Notes under the pieces: model-generated
Seen by the model: the letters and a program-made list of their open reading frames with translations, nothing else
What the model was told of the DNA's origin: nothing
Databases searched by the model: none
NCBI RefSeq assembly: GCF_902832845.1
Contig: NZ_CADFDB010000004.1
Location: 62,001 to 126,000 of the forward strand
Reading direction: 5' to 3'
Length of the DNA: 64,000 nt
From: Burkholderia metallica
Lineage (GTDB): Bacteria; Pseudomonadota; Gammaproteobacteria; Burkholderiales; Burkholderiaceae
Shown here: piece by piece, positions 54,006-63,560 of the stretch
Layout: every line of letters begins with the position of its first letter
How positions within the stretch are numbered: the first letter of the stretch is position 1
Translations under genes and position numbers: made by a program

Positions 54006-55655
54006 TCACGCTGCCGCGCGGCGATCCGCGCAGTGCCAGGCCGAGCGGTTGATCGCGCTGACGACCGCATCGAGCGCCGCGCTCGCCGCATCGGCATGCA
54101 GGCCGACGCCGTGCCGCAGCGGCGCATCGCCGATCCGGCAGCCGACCGATACCGCGATCCGGCCGTCCGTCGTGCGTGCGTGTTCGCACGACGCGATGTC
54201 GATCGCGGCGCCGGCGGCCGCTGCGAATGCCGCGGCGAAACGTCGCACGGCGTCCTCGGGCGCCGCATCGGCGTCGGGCGCGGCCGCCGCGATCTCGCGG
54301 TTCCGCCAGCGCGCGCCGTGGCCGTGGCGCGCTGCCGGCCCGTCGGTCTCGAAGAATTCGCGCGCGAACAGTGCGCAGATCGCGTCGCCGGTCACTTCCT
54401 CGCCCGATGCGTCGGCCAGCGTCTGCACCGCATGGCTGAATTCGATCTGCACGCGGCGCGTCGGCGTGAAACCCATCCCGCGTTCGAGCAGGAACGTCGC
54501 GCCGCCCTTGCCGGACTGGCTGTTCACGCGGATCACCGCGTCATAGCTGCGGCCGAGGTCGGCCGGGTCGATCGGCAGGTACGGCACTTCCCAGACCGCG
54601 TCGGGGCGCTGCTGCGCGAAGCCCTTGCGGATCGCATCCTGGTGCGAGCCCGAGAATGCGGTGAACACGAGGTCGCCCGCATACGGATGGCGCGGATGCA
54701 CGGGAATCTGGTTGCAGCGTTCGACGACGCGGCGCACGGCGTCGATGTCGGAGAAGTCGAGGCCCGGATCGATGCCCTGCGTGTAGAGATTCAGCGCGAG
54801 CGTGACGAGATCGACGTTGCCGGTGCGCTCGCCGTTGCCGAACAGGCAGCCCTCGATGCGGTCGGCGCCCGCGAGCAGCGCGAGTTCGGCCGCGGCGACC
54901 GCGGTGCCGCGGTCGTTGTGCGGATGCACGGACAACACGATGCTGTCGCGGTACGCGAGGTTGCGGTCCATCCACTCGATCTGGTCGGCGAACACGTTCG
55001 GGCTCGCGGCTTCGACGGTGGCGGGCAGGTTGACGATCATCTTGTGATCGCGGGTCGGACGCCAGGTCTGCGCGACCGCGTCGCAGATCTCGCGCGCGAA
55101 CGTCAGCTCGGCCATGCTGAAGGTTTCAGGCGAGTACTGGAAGGTCCACTGCGTGTCGGGGCGCGCGGCGGCGTGTTCCTTGATCATGCGCGTGCCGTCG
55201 ATCGCGAGCGCCTTCACGTCGGCCTTCGACATTCCGAACACGATACGGCGGAACGACGGGCAGACCGCGTTGTACAGGTGCACGATCGCGCGCGGCACGC
55301 CCTCGAGCGCGTCGAACGTGCGGGCGATCAGGTCTTCGCGCGCCTGCACGAGCACCTCGATCGTCACGTCGTCGGGAATCCGCTTGTCGTCGATCAGCTT
55401 GCGGACGAAATCGAAGTCGGTTTGCGACGCCGACGGAAAACCGACTTCGATCTCCTTGAACCCGATCGCCACCAGCATCTCGAAGAATTCGAGCTTCTGC
55501 TCGATGCTCATCGGCTCGATCAGCGACTGGTTGCCGTCGCGCAGGTCGGTGCTCATCCAGACGGGCGCGCGCTCGATGGTGCGCGACGGCCATTTGCGGC
55601 CATTGAGGCGGACGGGCTCGAACGGGCGGTACTTGTCTTGCGGATTGCGCTGCAT
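54006..55655 (-). CDS. leuA: 2-Isopropylmalate synthase (LeuA type 2)
   Basis: A 549-aa enzyme condensing acetyl-CoA with 2-oxoisovalerate, the committed step of leucine synthesis. Catalytic barrel motifs are [56 protein letters not shown] and [42 protein letters not shown], the latter with the HxH metal site. The C-terminal domain binds the feedback inhibitor leucine. The ATG at 55655 with GAGG eight bases upstream is preferred to longer starts (55700, 55733). A leucine-rich leader peptide is encoded upstream at 55887-55961. Confidence 0.95.
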   Translation of the reverse strand: MQRNPQDKYRPFEPVRLNGRKWPSRTIERAPVWMSTDLRDGNQSLIEPMSIEQKLEFFEMLVAIGFKEIEVGFPSASQTDFDFVRKLIDDKRIPDDVTIEVLVQAREDLIARTFDALEGVPRAIVHLYNAVCPSFRRIVFGMSKADVKALAIDGTRMIKEHAAARPDTQWTFQYSPETFSMAELTFAREICDAVAQTWRPTRDHKMIVNLPATVEAASPNVFADQIEWMDRNLAYRDSIVLSVHPHNDRGTAVAAAELALLAGADRIEGCLFGNGERTGNVDLVTLALNLYTQGIDPGLDFSDIDAVRRVVERCNQIPVHPRHPYAGDLVFTAFSGSHQDAIRKGFAQQRPDAVWEVPYLPIDPADLGRSYDAVIRVNSQSGKGGATFLLERGMGFTPTRRVQIEFSHAVQTLADASGEEVTGDAICALFAREFFETDGPAARHGHGARWRNREIAAAAPDADAAPEDAVRRFAAAFAAAAGAAIDIASCEHARTTDGRIAVSVGCRIGDAPLRHGVGLHADAASAALDAVVSAINRSAWHCADRRAAA

Positions 55656-55886
55656 CTTCTGGACCTCGGGTCTCAAGTCGCGAGCGAAGACGGGCGGCAT
55701 GGCGACGGTTGGCGCTGCCTCGCTCCGCGGCACGTACGCGCGCTGCGGATGCGGATGATCTTCGCGAATCGGCCGACGGATAGACGGACGAGTGCTGACG
55801 ACTTCGGGTTGTAAAAACTACGAGAGGGGTACTGCGAGGAACTGCTGGGAGGGACCGTGCGGACAGCACACGGCGCTACGACAGCC
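55656..55886 (-). promoter_or_regulatory. leuA mRNA leader downstream of the leader peptide
   Basis: About 230 nt between the leader-peptide stop and leuA. On the minus strand it holds a T5 run (opposite 55813-55817) preceded by TCTCGTAG, which could pair with the CTACGA of the leader hairpin as an alternative structure. No textbook GC hairpin abuts the T-run, so the termination step is not resolved. Confidence 0.4.
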
Positions 55887-55903
55887 TTAGGCTAGTCGTA
55901 GCG
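55874..55903 (-). promoter_or_regulatory. Hairpin spanning the control codons and stop of the leu leader peptide
   Basis: A 13-bp stem with one bulged base (55874-55886 / 55890-55903); the three-base loop is the leader stop codon TAA. The arms contain codons 21-24 (CTA CGA CTA GCC), so a ribosome stalled at the CTA codons would open it. Confidence 0.65.
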
Positions 55904-55961
55904 ATAGCGACCGCGCTAGGCGGCCGGAGGTAATTCGGAGGGTGTTCGGAAAGGAACGCAT
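55887..55961 (-). CDS. leuL: Leucine leader peptide (leuL-like)
   Basis: A 24-aa peptide, MRSFPNTLRITSGRLARSLS then LRLA, read from the minus strand. Five of its residues are leucine, and four of these use CTA at codons 15, 19, 21 and 23; CTA is otherwise very rare in this G/C-ending gene set. The last codons lie in a strong hairpin and leuA follows about 230 nt downstream. This is the arrangement of ribosome-mediated attenuation. The predicted transcription start is at or next to the A of the ATG, so the peptide may be translated from a leaderless mRNA. Confidence 0.8.
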   Translation of the reverse strand: MRSFPNTLRITSGRLARSLSLRLA

Positions 55962-55968
55962 GGCGACA

Positions 55969-55998
55969 ACTCTATGCCAGGACGCGCCCGCCTGTCAA
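55969..55998 (-). promoter_or_regulatory. Promoter of the leuL-leuA transcript
   Basis: Minus strand: consensus TTGACA (55993-55998), 18-bp spacer, TAGAGT (55969-55974). The start site is expected at about 55961-55963, immediately at the leader-peptide ATG. Confidence 0.65.
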
Positions 55999-56035
55999 AT
56001 GCACGCCCAAGCGGGGCCGCATCGCGAGTGTGGCG

Positions 56036-57010
56036 TCAGCGCGCGATGCGGGCGATCCGCACGATCGTCGCGACCTGCCGGGCGACCGTGTCGGGTACCG
56101 GCAGCTCGCCGCGCAGCACGCCGTCCGTCCATGCGGCGGTGGTCGTCGCATCGCGCGATTCGGGCAGCGCGACGGGCGGCGCATCGGTCGACGAGCGTTC
56201 GGCCTCGATCAGCGTGTCGCACACGCCGTCGTGCAGCCAGTCGACCTGCACCTGGCGCCGCGTGTCGGCAACCGCTTCGCCCTCGGTGCCGCGCGCCAGC
56301 AGCGCGCCGCCGAGCGCGGCGTCCGGATGGTCGCGGAACAATTGCGCGAGGCTGTCGCGGTACGGCGGGTGCGTGTAGTTGACGAGCCGCAGGCCGGCCG
56401 GCGCGAACGGCTGCAGGATCTTCACGAGCGTATGCGTCGAGTTGCGCACGCCGAGCACCCTGCGCATCGCCAGCAGATGCGCGATGCGCGGCGCGAGCAC
56501 GTCGATCGGCGCGAACGCGACGCGGCGCTCGGCGAGCATGTCCTCGATCGCGTCGTGCGACGTCGACGGCGGAAGCGACAGCGCCGAGAAAATCTCGGCG
56601 CTCGTCACGCGGCCCGGATCCTGCTCGACGCCATGCACGAGCACCGGCACGCCTTCGCGCGCGAGCAGCAGCGCGAGCAGCGGCACGAGGTTCGGCTGCT
56701 TGCGCGCGCCGTTGTAGCTCGGGATCGACACGGGGCGGAAGGCCGAGTCCTGCACGTGCACCGGCGCGAACGACGCCTGCGCGGCGGCGAGCATCGCGGC
56801 CAGTTCGTCGGCGGATTCGCCCTTCAGCCGATAGGCGATCAGGATCGCGCCGAGTTCGACGTCCGACACGCGCGCATCGAGCATCGCGCGGTAGAGCTCG
56901 AAGGTGTCTTCGGCGGACAGCGCGCGCGCGCCGTTCGGGCCGCGGCCGATTTCCTTGATGAAGCGGGCGCACGGGAACGGAACGGCGGCGGGATCGTGGG
57001 AAGCGGTCAT
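56036..57010 (-). CDS. ybiB: YbiB/TrpD2-type DNA-binding protein (anthranilate phosphoribosyltransferase fold)
   Basis: About 324 aa with the nucleoside phosphorylase/TrpD fold: helical N-domain (RFIKEIGRGPNGARALSAEDTFELYRAMLDARVSDVELGAILIAYRLKGESADELAAML) and a core containing IPSYNGARKQPNLVPLLALLLAREGVPVLVHG. The glycine-rich GTGG phosphoribosyl site of true TrpD is replaced by SYNGARKQ, as in E. coli YbiB, which binds nucleic acid and is LexA-controlled there. I see no LexA box upstream here. The start is uncertain; ATG 57008-57010 is chosen by family N-terminus, without a Shine-Dalgarno. Confidence 0.82.
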   Translation of the reverse strand: MTASHDPAAVPFPCARFIKEIGRGPNGARALSAEDTFELYRAMLDARVSDVELGAILIAYRLKGESADELAAMLAAAQASFAPVHVQDSAFRPVSIPSYNGARKQPNLVPLLALLLAREGVPVLVHGVEQDPGRVTSAEIFSALSLPPSTSHDAIEDMLAERRVAFAPIDVLAPRIAHLLAMRRVLGVRNSTHTLVKILQPFAPAGLRLVNYTHPPYRDSLAQLFRDHPDAALGGALLARGTEGEAVADTRRQVQVDWLHDGVCDTLIEAERSSTDAPPVALPESRDATTTAAWTDGVLRGELPVPDTVARQVATIVRIARIAR

Positions 57011-57204
57011 CGGGGCGTTGGGGCGGGCGGCCGGCATCGGGCCGCGCTGTGAGCGGTGAGGAATGCCCGAGTATCGCACGGGTGCGGCCGGCGCAAGCGA
57101 GGCCGCGCATCGCGGCGCGCTACACTCTGGTTCCCGGCGGTGCGCGCGCCGGCTGCGCCGCGCCCGTGCCGTCGCCGGCCGAATACGACTACGAGAGACA
57201 TCCC

Positions 57205-57849
57205 ATGAAGCTTTACAGCTATTTCCGCAGTTCCGCGTCGTACCGCGTGCGGATCGCCCTGAACCTGAAGCAGCTGCCGTTCGACTACGTTCCCGTGCAC
57301 ATGCTGCGCGACGGCGGCGAGCAGCTGAAGGACGCGTACCGTGCGCTGAATCCGGACGCGGTCGTGCCGACGCTGATCGACGGCGACGCGACGCTGCAGC
57401 AGTCGCTCGCGATCATCGAATATCTCGACGAAACCCATCCGGAACCGGCGCTGCTGCCGAAGCAGCCGGTCGATCGCGCGTATGTGCGCGCGGTCGCGCT
57501 GCAGATCGCGTGCGAAATCCATCCGCTCAACAACCTGCGCGTGCTGAAGTATCTGAAACACACGCTGAAGGTGCCCGAAGACGCGAAGAACGCGTGGTAC
57601 CGGCACTGGATCGAGGCGGGCTTCGACACGCTCGAGACGCGTCTCGCGAGCGATCCGCGCACCGGCAAGCTGTGCTTCGGCGACACGCCGACGCTCGCCG
57701 ACGTATGCCTCGTGCCGCAGGTGTTCAACGCGAACCGCTTTTCGATCGACACGACGCGCTATCCGACGATCCAGCGGATCGCCGACCATGCGTCGACGCT
57801 CGACGCGTTCAAGGCCGCCGAGCCGGGCGCGCAGCCCGACGCCGAATGA
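57205..57849 (+). CDS. maiA: Maleylacetoacetate isomerase (zeta-class glutathione transferase)
   Basis: A 214-aa GST. MKLYSYFRSSASYRVRIALNLK is the zeta-class signature, although the usual SSCS reads SSAS here, losing the cysteine while keeping the catalytic serine. NPDAVVPTLIDGDATLQQSLAIIEYLDETHPEPALLP forms the glutathione site, and LCFGDTPTLADVCLVPQVFNANRF is the C-domain. The family isomerises maleylacetoacetate in tyrosine breakdown or maleylpyruvate in gentisate pathways; no such pathway genes are adjacent. Confidence 0.88.
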   Translation: MKLYSYFRSSASYRVRIALNLKQLPFDYVPVHMLRDGGEQLKDAYRALNPDAVVPTLIDGDATLQQSLAIIEYLDETHPEPALLPKQPVDRAYVRAVALQIACEIHPLNNLRVLKYLKHTLKVPEDAKNAWYRHWIEAGFDTLETRLASDPRTGKLCFGDTPTLADVCLVPQVFNANRFSIDTTRYPTIQRIADHASTLDAFKAAEPGAQPDAE

Positions 57850-57888
57850 GCGCGTGGCGCCCGGGGCACGCCTGACCGGGCGCGCATG

Positions 57889-57911
57889 AAAAAGGGCGCC
57901 CGAAGGCGCCC
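57889..57911 (-). terminator. Intrinsic terminator of ftsY
   Basis: Minus strand GGGCGCC-TTCG-GGCGCCC then T5: a UUCG-tetraloop hairpin 24 bp beyond the ftsY stop. It also lies 40 bp past the convergent maiA. Confidence 0.88.
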
Positions 57912-57934
57912 CGTGCGATGCGTGCCGGCGGCGT

Positions 57935-59086
57935 TCAGCCGAGCAGTGCGTCCGCGAATTCCACCGCGCTGAACGGCTGCAGATCCTCGACCTTCTCGCC
58001 GACGCCGATGAAGTAGACCGGCACCGGGCGCTGCCGTGCGATCGCGGCGAGAATCCCGCCCTTCGCGGTGCCGTCGAGCTTCGTGACGATCAGGCCCGTG
58101 AGGCCGAGCGCGTCGTCGAATGCCTTGACCTGCGTGAGCGCGTTCTGACCGGTGTTCGCGTCGATCACCAGCAGCACTTCGTGCGGCGCGCCGTCGTGCG
58201 CCTTCGCGATCACGCGCTTCACCTTCTTCAGCTCTTCCATCAGATGGAGCTGCGTCGGCAGGCGGCCGGCCGTGTCGGCCATCATCACGTCGATCTTGCG
58301 CGCGCGCGCGGCGCTGACCGCGTCGAAGATCACCGCGGCCGGATCGCCGCTTTCCTGCTGCACGACCGTCACGTTGTTGCGCTCGCCCCAGACCGCCAGC
58401 TGTTCGCGCGCGGCCGCGCGGAACGTGTCGCCCGCGGCCAGCAGCACCGACTGGTCGAAGCTCTGAAGATGTTTCGCGAGCTTGCCGATGCTGGTCGTCT
58501 TGCCCGCGCCGTTCACGCCGGTGATCATCATCACGAGCGGCTGCGCGCGGCCGAGCATCAGCGATTTCTCGAGCGGCGTCAGCAGCTCGACGAGCAGGTC
58601 GTGCAGCGCGGCCTTCACCTGCTGCGGGTCGGTCAGGCGGCCCGCGCGCACCTTTTCGCGCAGCGCGCCGAGCAGGTACTCGGTTGCATCGACGCCCGCG
58701 TCGGACATCAGCAGCGCGGTTTCGAGCTCTTCGTACAGATCCTCGTCGATCTTCGTGTTGACGAAGACGCCGGTGATGCTCGTGCCCGTTTTCGCGAGCC
58801 CCGTTTTCAGGCGCGCGAGCCACGACTTCTTCGCGGTGGCGTCCTGCAGCGGCGGCGGGACGATTTCGACGGTCTCGACGACTTCGTCGCGGCCGTCGTT
58901 GGTCGGCGTGACCGTCATCACGACGGCCGGCGCCACCGGTGGTTGCGCGGGCGCTTGCGGCACGTCGGCCGCAGGCGCGGCAGTGGGCGCATCGGACGGC
59001 TCGTCCGGCTGCTGCGCATCGGCCGACTGCGATTCCGCCGGATCGGGCTCCTGCGTTTTCTTGAATCGTTTGAAGAAGCTGAACAT
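57935..59086 (-). CDS. ftsY: Signal recognition particle receptor FtsY
   Basis: A 383-aa GTPase that docks SRP-ribosome complexes at the membrane. The N-terminus MFSFFKRFKKTQ is the amphipathic membrane-targeting helix, followed by an acidic/proline-rich linker (about 13-85), the N domain, and the G domain with GVNGAGKTTSIGKLA (G1), DTFRAAAREQL, DTAGRLPTQ (G3), TKLDGTAKGG (G4) and FIGVGEKVEDLQPF (G5). It is divergent from rsmD, the same arrangement as E. coli ftsY/rsmD. Confidence 0.96.
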   Translation of the reverse strand: MFSFFKRFKKTQEPDPAESQSADAQQPDEPSDAPTAAPAADVPQAPAQPPVAPAVVMTVTPTNDGRDEVVETVEIVPPPLQDATAKKSWLARLKTGLAKTGTSITGVFVNTKIDEDLYEELETALLMSDAGVDATEYLLGALREKVRAGRLTDPQQVKAALHDLLVELLTPLEKSLMLGRAQPLVMMITGVNGAGKTTSIGKLAKHLQSFDQSVLLAAGDTFRAAAREQLAVWGERNNVTVVQQESGDPAAVIFDAVSAARARKIDVMMADTAGRLPTQLHLMEELKKVKRVIAKAHDGAPHEVLLVIDANTGQNALTQVKAFDDALGLTGLIVTKLDGTAKGGILAAIARQRPVPVYFIGVGEKVEDLQPFSAVEFADALLG

Positions 59087-59300
59087 GGTCTGACGTCGGG
59101 AAGAGGGCGGGCCGCCGCCAGGGGCGGGCACCGGACGGGCCGTTCTGCGTTCGCGCGGGCGCGGCGCACGGCGGCCGAAACCGAGCATTTTATCAGTGCG
59201 GCGTGGCGCTCGCGTCAGTGCGCGCCGCCGCTGTGGTAACGTGCGCCTGTTTAGCGGTGCGCCCCGCGCGCACCCGGTCCCTCCGTCGTCGATATTCCGT

Positions 59301-59915
59301 ATGTCCCGTTCCTCTCCCGGCCGCCCGGCGGCCCCTTCCGGCCGCGGCAAGCCGCACACGATCCGCATCATCGGCGGTGACTGGAAACGCACGCCGCTCG
59401 CGGTGCTCGATCTCGACGGCCTGCGGCCGACGCCCGATCGCGTGCGCGAGACGCTGTTCAACTGGCTCGACCAGGATCTCGAAGGCCGGCGCTGCCTCGA
59501 CCTGTTCGCGGGCACCGGCGCGCTTGGCTTCGAGGCCGCGTCGCGCGGCGCGGCGAGCGTCGTGATGGTCGAGCGCCATCCGCGCGCCGCGCAGCAGCTT
59601 CGGGCGATCAAGGACAAGCTCGGCGCCCGTTCGGTCGAGGTCGCCGAAGCCGACGCGCTGCGCCTCGCGGCCGGGCTCACGCCGGGCGCGTTCGACGTCG
59701 TGTTTCTCGATCCGCCGTTCGGCGATCCGGCCGCGCTGGAGCGCGCGATCGCGCTGGCCGCGCCGCTCGTCGCGGCCGCTGGCGCGCTGTACGTCGAGAC
59801 GGGCGCGGAACTCGATCCGGCCGCGCACGATGCGCTCGCCGGCTGGCAGGTGCTCAAGCACGGCAAGGCCGGCGCGGTTCACTATCATTTGCTGCGGCGC
59901 GAAAATGATGAATAA
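59301..59915 (+). CDS. rsmD: 16S rRNA (guanine(966)-N2)-methyltransferase
   Basis: A 204-aa methyltransferase acting on 30S subunits. IRIIGGDWKRTPLAVLDLDGLRPTPDRVRETLFNWL is the RsmD N-terminal signature, CLDLFAGTGALGFEAASRGA is the SAM site, and FDVVFLDPPFGDP carries the catalytic DPPF motif. The start at 59301 is chosen by family N-termini; the frame is open further upstream without similarity. coaD follows 111 bp downstream, as in many proteobacteria. Confidence 0.93.
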   Translation: MSRSSPGRPAAPSGRGKPHTIRIIGGDWKRTPLAVLDLDGLRPTPDRVRETLFNWLDQDLEGRRCLDLFAGTGALGFEAASRGAASVVMVERHPRAAQQLRAIKDKLGARSVEVAEADALRLAAGLTPGAFDVVFLDPPFGDPAALERAIALAAPLVAAAGALYVETGAELDPAAHDALAGWQVLKHGKAGAVHYHLLRRENDE

Positions 59916-60524
<609 letters not shown>

Positions 60525-60568
60525 CGCGGCGCCGGCCGGTTTCGTTGCGAAGCCGGCCGGCGGCCTGA

Positions 60569-60850
<282 letters not shown>

Positions 60851-60903
60851 CCGGCGGTGACGCGCGCGCGTCGACGAGTTGCGCGCCCGTCCCGTTTTCG
60901 GAT

Positions 60904-60921
60904 CGGCACCGCCCGGTGCCG
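60904..60921. terminator. Hairpin between convergent ferredoxin and hisC genes
   Basis: CGGCACC / GGTGCCG with a GCCC loop, without a T-run. Possible weak or Rho-linked terminator. Confidence 0.35.
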
Positions 60922-60932
60922 GTTCCTCCGTT

Positions 60933-62000
60933 TCAGGCCAGCAGCTCGCGCAACGCCGCGACGAGCGCGTCGCATTCGGCGTCGGTGCCGACGGTGATGC
61001 GCAGGTGCTGGTCGATCCGCGGCAGCCGGAAGTGCCGCACGAAAATTTCCCGTTCCTTCAGTTTCGCCGCGATCGCGCCCGCGTCGTGCGCGGGATGGCG
61101 CGCGAACACGAAATTCGCGGCCGACGGCACGATGTCGAAGCCGAGTGCGTCGAGCGCATGCGTGAGCCGCGTCCGGCTGTCGATCACGCGCCGGCAGGTT
61201 GCGTTGAAATAATCGGTGTCTTCGTACGCGGCCTGCGCGGCGACCTGCGCGAGCCGGTCGAGCGGATACGAGTTGAAGCTGTCCTTCACGCGGTTCAGCG
61301 CGTCGATCAGCGCCGCATCGCCGAACGCGAAACCGACGCGCATGCCCGCCAGCGAGCGCGCCTTCGACGTCGTGTGCACGACGAGCAGGTTCGGGTAGCG
61401 GTCGATCAGCGTAATCGCGGACTGCGCGCCGAAATCGACATAGGCTTCGTCGATCACGACGACCGACGACGGGTTCGCGGCCGCGATCCGTTCGACGTCC
61501 GCGAGCGGCAGCGCGCGCCCGGTCGGCGCGTTCGGGTTCGGAAACAGCACGCCACCGGCGTCGTCGAGGTAGTCGTCGACGCGGATCGAGAAATCGTCCG
61601 CGAGCGGCACGATCGACGTCTGAACGCCGTACAGGCGCGCATAGGTCGGATAGAAGCTGTACGTGATGTCGGGAAAGCGCAGCGGCCGGTCGTGCTTGAG
61701 CAGTGCCTGGAATGCGTGTGCGAGCACCTCGTCGGAGCCGTTGCCGACGAACACCTGCGCGGGCTCGATCCGGTGATGGGCCGCGACCGTCTCGCGCAGC
61801 GCGCGCGCGACCGGATCGGGATAGCGGCGCAGCGTGTCGCCGGTCTCGCCGAGTTCGCGTGCGATCGCCGCGACGACGCGCGGCGACGGCGGATAGGGAT
61901 TCTCGTTGGTGTTCAGCTTGACGGGGTGTGCGAGCGCGGGCTGTTCGCCCGGCACGTAAGGCACGAGTTGCTGAACGACGTCGCTCCAGTAACGGCTCAC
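60933..62000 (-). CDS. hisC: Histidinol-phosphate aminotransferase
   Basis: A 355-aa PLP enzyme of histidine synthesis. [12 protein letters not shown] is the HisC opening motif, [20 protein letters not shown] the PLP-binding helix, [18 protein letters not shown] and [10 protein letters not shown] the cofactor region, and [20 protein letters not shown] contains the Schiff-base lysine. GTG at 61998-62000 is the start: AGGAG lies seven bases upstream; a TTG at 62021 would place it inside that site. It is separate from a main his operon, so it may be a second copy also serving tyrosine/phenylalanine. Confidence 0.93.
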   Translation of the reverse strand: MSRYWSDVVQQLVPYVPGEQPALAHPVKLNTNENPYPPSPRVVAAIARELGETGDTLRRYPDPVARALRETVAAHHRIEPAQVFVGNGSDEVLAHAFQALLKHDRPLRFPDITYSFYPTYARLYGVQTSIVPLADDFSIRVDDYLDDAGGVLFPNPNAPTGRALPLADVERIAAANPSSVVVIDEAYVDFGAQSAITLIDRYPNLLVVHTTSKARSLAGMRVGFAFGDAALIDALNRVKDSFNSYPLDRLAQVAAQAAYEDTDYFNATCRRVIDSRTRLTHALDALGFDIVPSAANFVFARHPAHDAGAIAAKLKEREIFVRHFRLPRIDQHLRITVGTDAECDALVAALRELLA

Positions 62001-62072
62001 CGTTTGGCTCCTGTCGGGCAAAGCGACCAGATTACCGCATGTATGCGCACGACGTCGCGGTGCGATCGTGGG

Positions 62073-62672
62073 TCAGTTGCGATGCAGCTGCATCGTCGCG
62101 CGGTCGAGTTCGCCCTTGACGACCATCGGCATCACGGCGAGCGCGCGTTCGATCGACGCGTCGATCACGTCCTGTTCCTCGCGGCGCGGCGGCTTCAGCA
62201 CGAAGTTCGCGACGTCGGGCTTCGCGCCGGCGCGTGCGCTTTCCGGAATCAGGTCGCGCGGATGGCCGATGCCGATCCGCAGCCGCCAGTATTGCTGCGA
62301 CGACAGGTGCGCGGTGATGTCCTTCAGGCCGTTGTGGCCGCCGCTGCCGCCGCCGAGCTTCAGCTTCACGGTGCCGGGCGGCAGGTCGAGCTCGTCGTGC
62401 GCGACGAGGATCTGGTCGGGCAGGGTCTTGAAGAATTGCGCGAGCGCGACGACCGACTGGCCGGAGCGGTTCATGTAGGTTTGCGGCTCGAGCAGGTGGA
62501 CTTCCTCGCCGTGCAGGCGCGCTTTCGCGTAGAAGCCATGGAAGCGGCGTTCGTCGCGCAGCGTCGTGCCGGCTTCGCGGGCGAGCTGGTCGATCAGCCA
62601 GAAGCCGGCGTTGTGGCGCGTCGCGGTGTATTCCGCCCCGGGATTGCCGAGGCCGACGATCAGTTTGATCAT
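62073..62672 (-). CDS. pth: Peptidyl-tRNA hydrolase
   Basis: A 199-aa enzyme freeing tRNA from stalled peptidyl-tRNA. [31 protein letters not shown] contains the catalytic asparagine and histidine. [42 protein letters not shown] and [10 protein letters not shown] complete the family pattern. It is preceded on the minus strand by rplY, from which a terminator at 62709-62744 separates it, the common order prs-rplY-pth. Confidence 0.96.
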   Translation of the reverse strand: MIKLIVGLGNPGAEYTATRHNAGFWLIDQLAREAGTTLRDERRFHGFYAKARLHGEEVHLLEPQTYMNRSGQSVVALAQFFKTLPDQILVAHDELDLPPGTVKLKLGGGSGGHNGLKDITAHLSSQQYWRLRIGIGHPRDLIPESARAGAKPDVANFVLKPPRREEQDVIDASIERALAVMPMVVKGELDRATMQLHRN

Positions 62673-62708
62673 GACGTTTCGAAGGCGGCAACGGCCGCCT
62701 GGGCGCAG

Positions 62709-62744
62709 AAAAAGAAAAACCCGCCGGGCAAGCCGCGGCGGGTT
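62709..62744 (-). terminator. Intrinsic terminator of rplY
   Basis: AACCCGCCG / CGGCGGGTT (62718-62726 / 62736-62744, nine-base loop), followed on the minus strand by TTTTTCTTTTT. It lies between rplY and pth, so pth may be partly uncoupled. Confidence 0.85.
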
Positions 62745-62793
62745 GCGTCGACCGTTTCGTGAAACGGATCGATGGGGTGCGTAGGCAGCCCGC

Positions 62794-63399
62794 TTAAGCA
62801 GCCGGCGTTTCGCCTTCTGCTGCGTCCGACACGGCACCAGCCGGGATCGTCGCCGAGGCGATGACCGGATTTTCCGCATCGATGTGCGCGACCAGCGCGA
62901 CGCCCTTCGGCAGCGCGATGTCCTTCGCGTGGAGCGACTGACCGGCTTCGATCTTCGACAGGTCGACTTCGAGGAACTCCGGCAGGGAAGCCGGCAGGCA
63001 CTCGATTTCGATTTCCGTCGCGACGTGCGAAACGATCGCGCTCGACAGCTTCACGGCCGGGCTGACTTCAGCGTTCAGGAAGTGCAGCGGCACCTTCGTG
63101 TGCAGCTTCTTCTTCGCGTCGACGCGCTGGAAGTCCACGTGCAGCACCAGTTGCTTGAACGGGTGGTATTGCACGTCGCGCAGCAGAACCTGTTGCGACT
63201 GGCCAGCCACTTCGAGGTCGAGGATCGACGAGTGGAAGGCTTCCTTCTTCAGGGCATGCCACAGGGCGTTGTGATCGAGTTCGATCTTTTGCGGAGCGGC
63301 TTCGCCACCGTAAACGATACCCGTGGTCTTGCCAGCGTTGCGCAGGCGGCGGCTCGCACCCGTACCTTGCTGTTGGCGCTCGAAAGCGACGACTTTCAT
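62794..63399 (-). CDS. rplY: 50S ribosomal protein L25, long (Ctc/TL5) form
   Basis: A 201-aa protein binding 5S rRNA. The N-terminal L25 domain starts [32 protein letters not shown] and the C-terminal TL5 beta domain includes [33 protein letters not shown]. The acidic, alanine-rich tail is usual. The ATG at 63397-63399 is preferred over one four codons upstream on the family N-terminus. It lies 161 bp downstream of prs on the same strand. Confidence 0.96.
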   Translation of the reverse strand: MKVVAFERQQQGTGASRRLRNAGKTTGIVYGGEAAPQKIELDHNALWHALKKEAFHSSILDLEVAGQSQQVLLRDVQYHPFKQLVLHVDFQRVDAKKKLHTKVPLHFLNAEVSPAVKLSSAIVSHVATEIEIECLPASLPEFLEVDLSKIEAGQSLHAKDIALPKGVALVAHIDAENPVIASATIPAGAVSDAAEGETPAA

Positions 63400-63502
63400 G
63401 TGATTCTCCAATGGCTGCCCGCGACCAGGCAGTAAAACGGGGCCGTCAGACGGCGGCCCCCGATGAAACGGACGGGGTTTCGTCTATCCCGTCCGATTGT
63501 GC

Positions 63503-63530
63503 AAAAAGCGAAGCGTCGCCGCTTCGCTTT
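63503..63530 (-). terminator. Intrinsic terminator of prs
   Basis: AAAGCGAAGC / GCTTCGCTTT (63505-63514 / 63521-63530, six-base loop) with T5 on the minus strand, 30 bp past the prs stop. Confidence 0.85.
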
Positions 63531-63560
63531 CTGCGCATGCTTGGTTCAGTCGATTCGCGA

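Noticed and set aside
56036-57079. Possible anthranilate phosphoribosyltransferase (trpD)
   Set aside because: The GTGG-type phosphoribosyl site is replaced and there are no trp genes nearby; YbiB/TrpD2 fits better.
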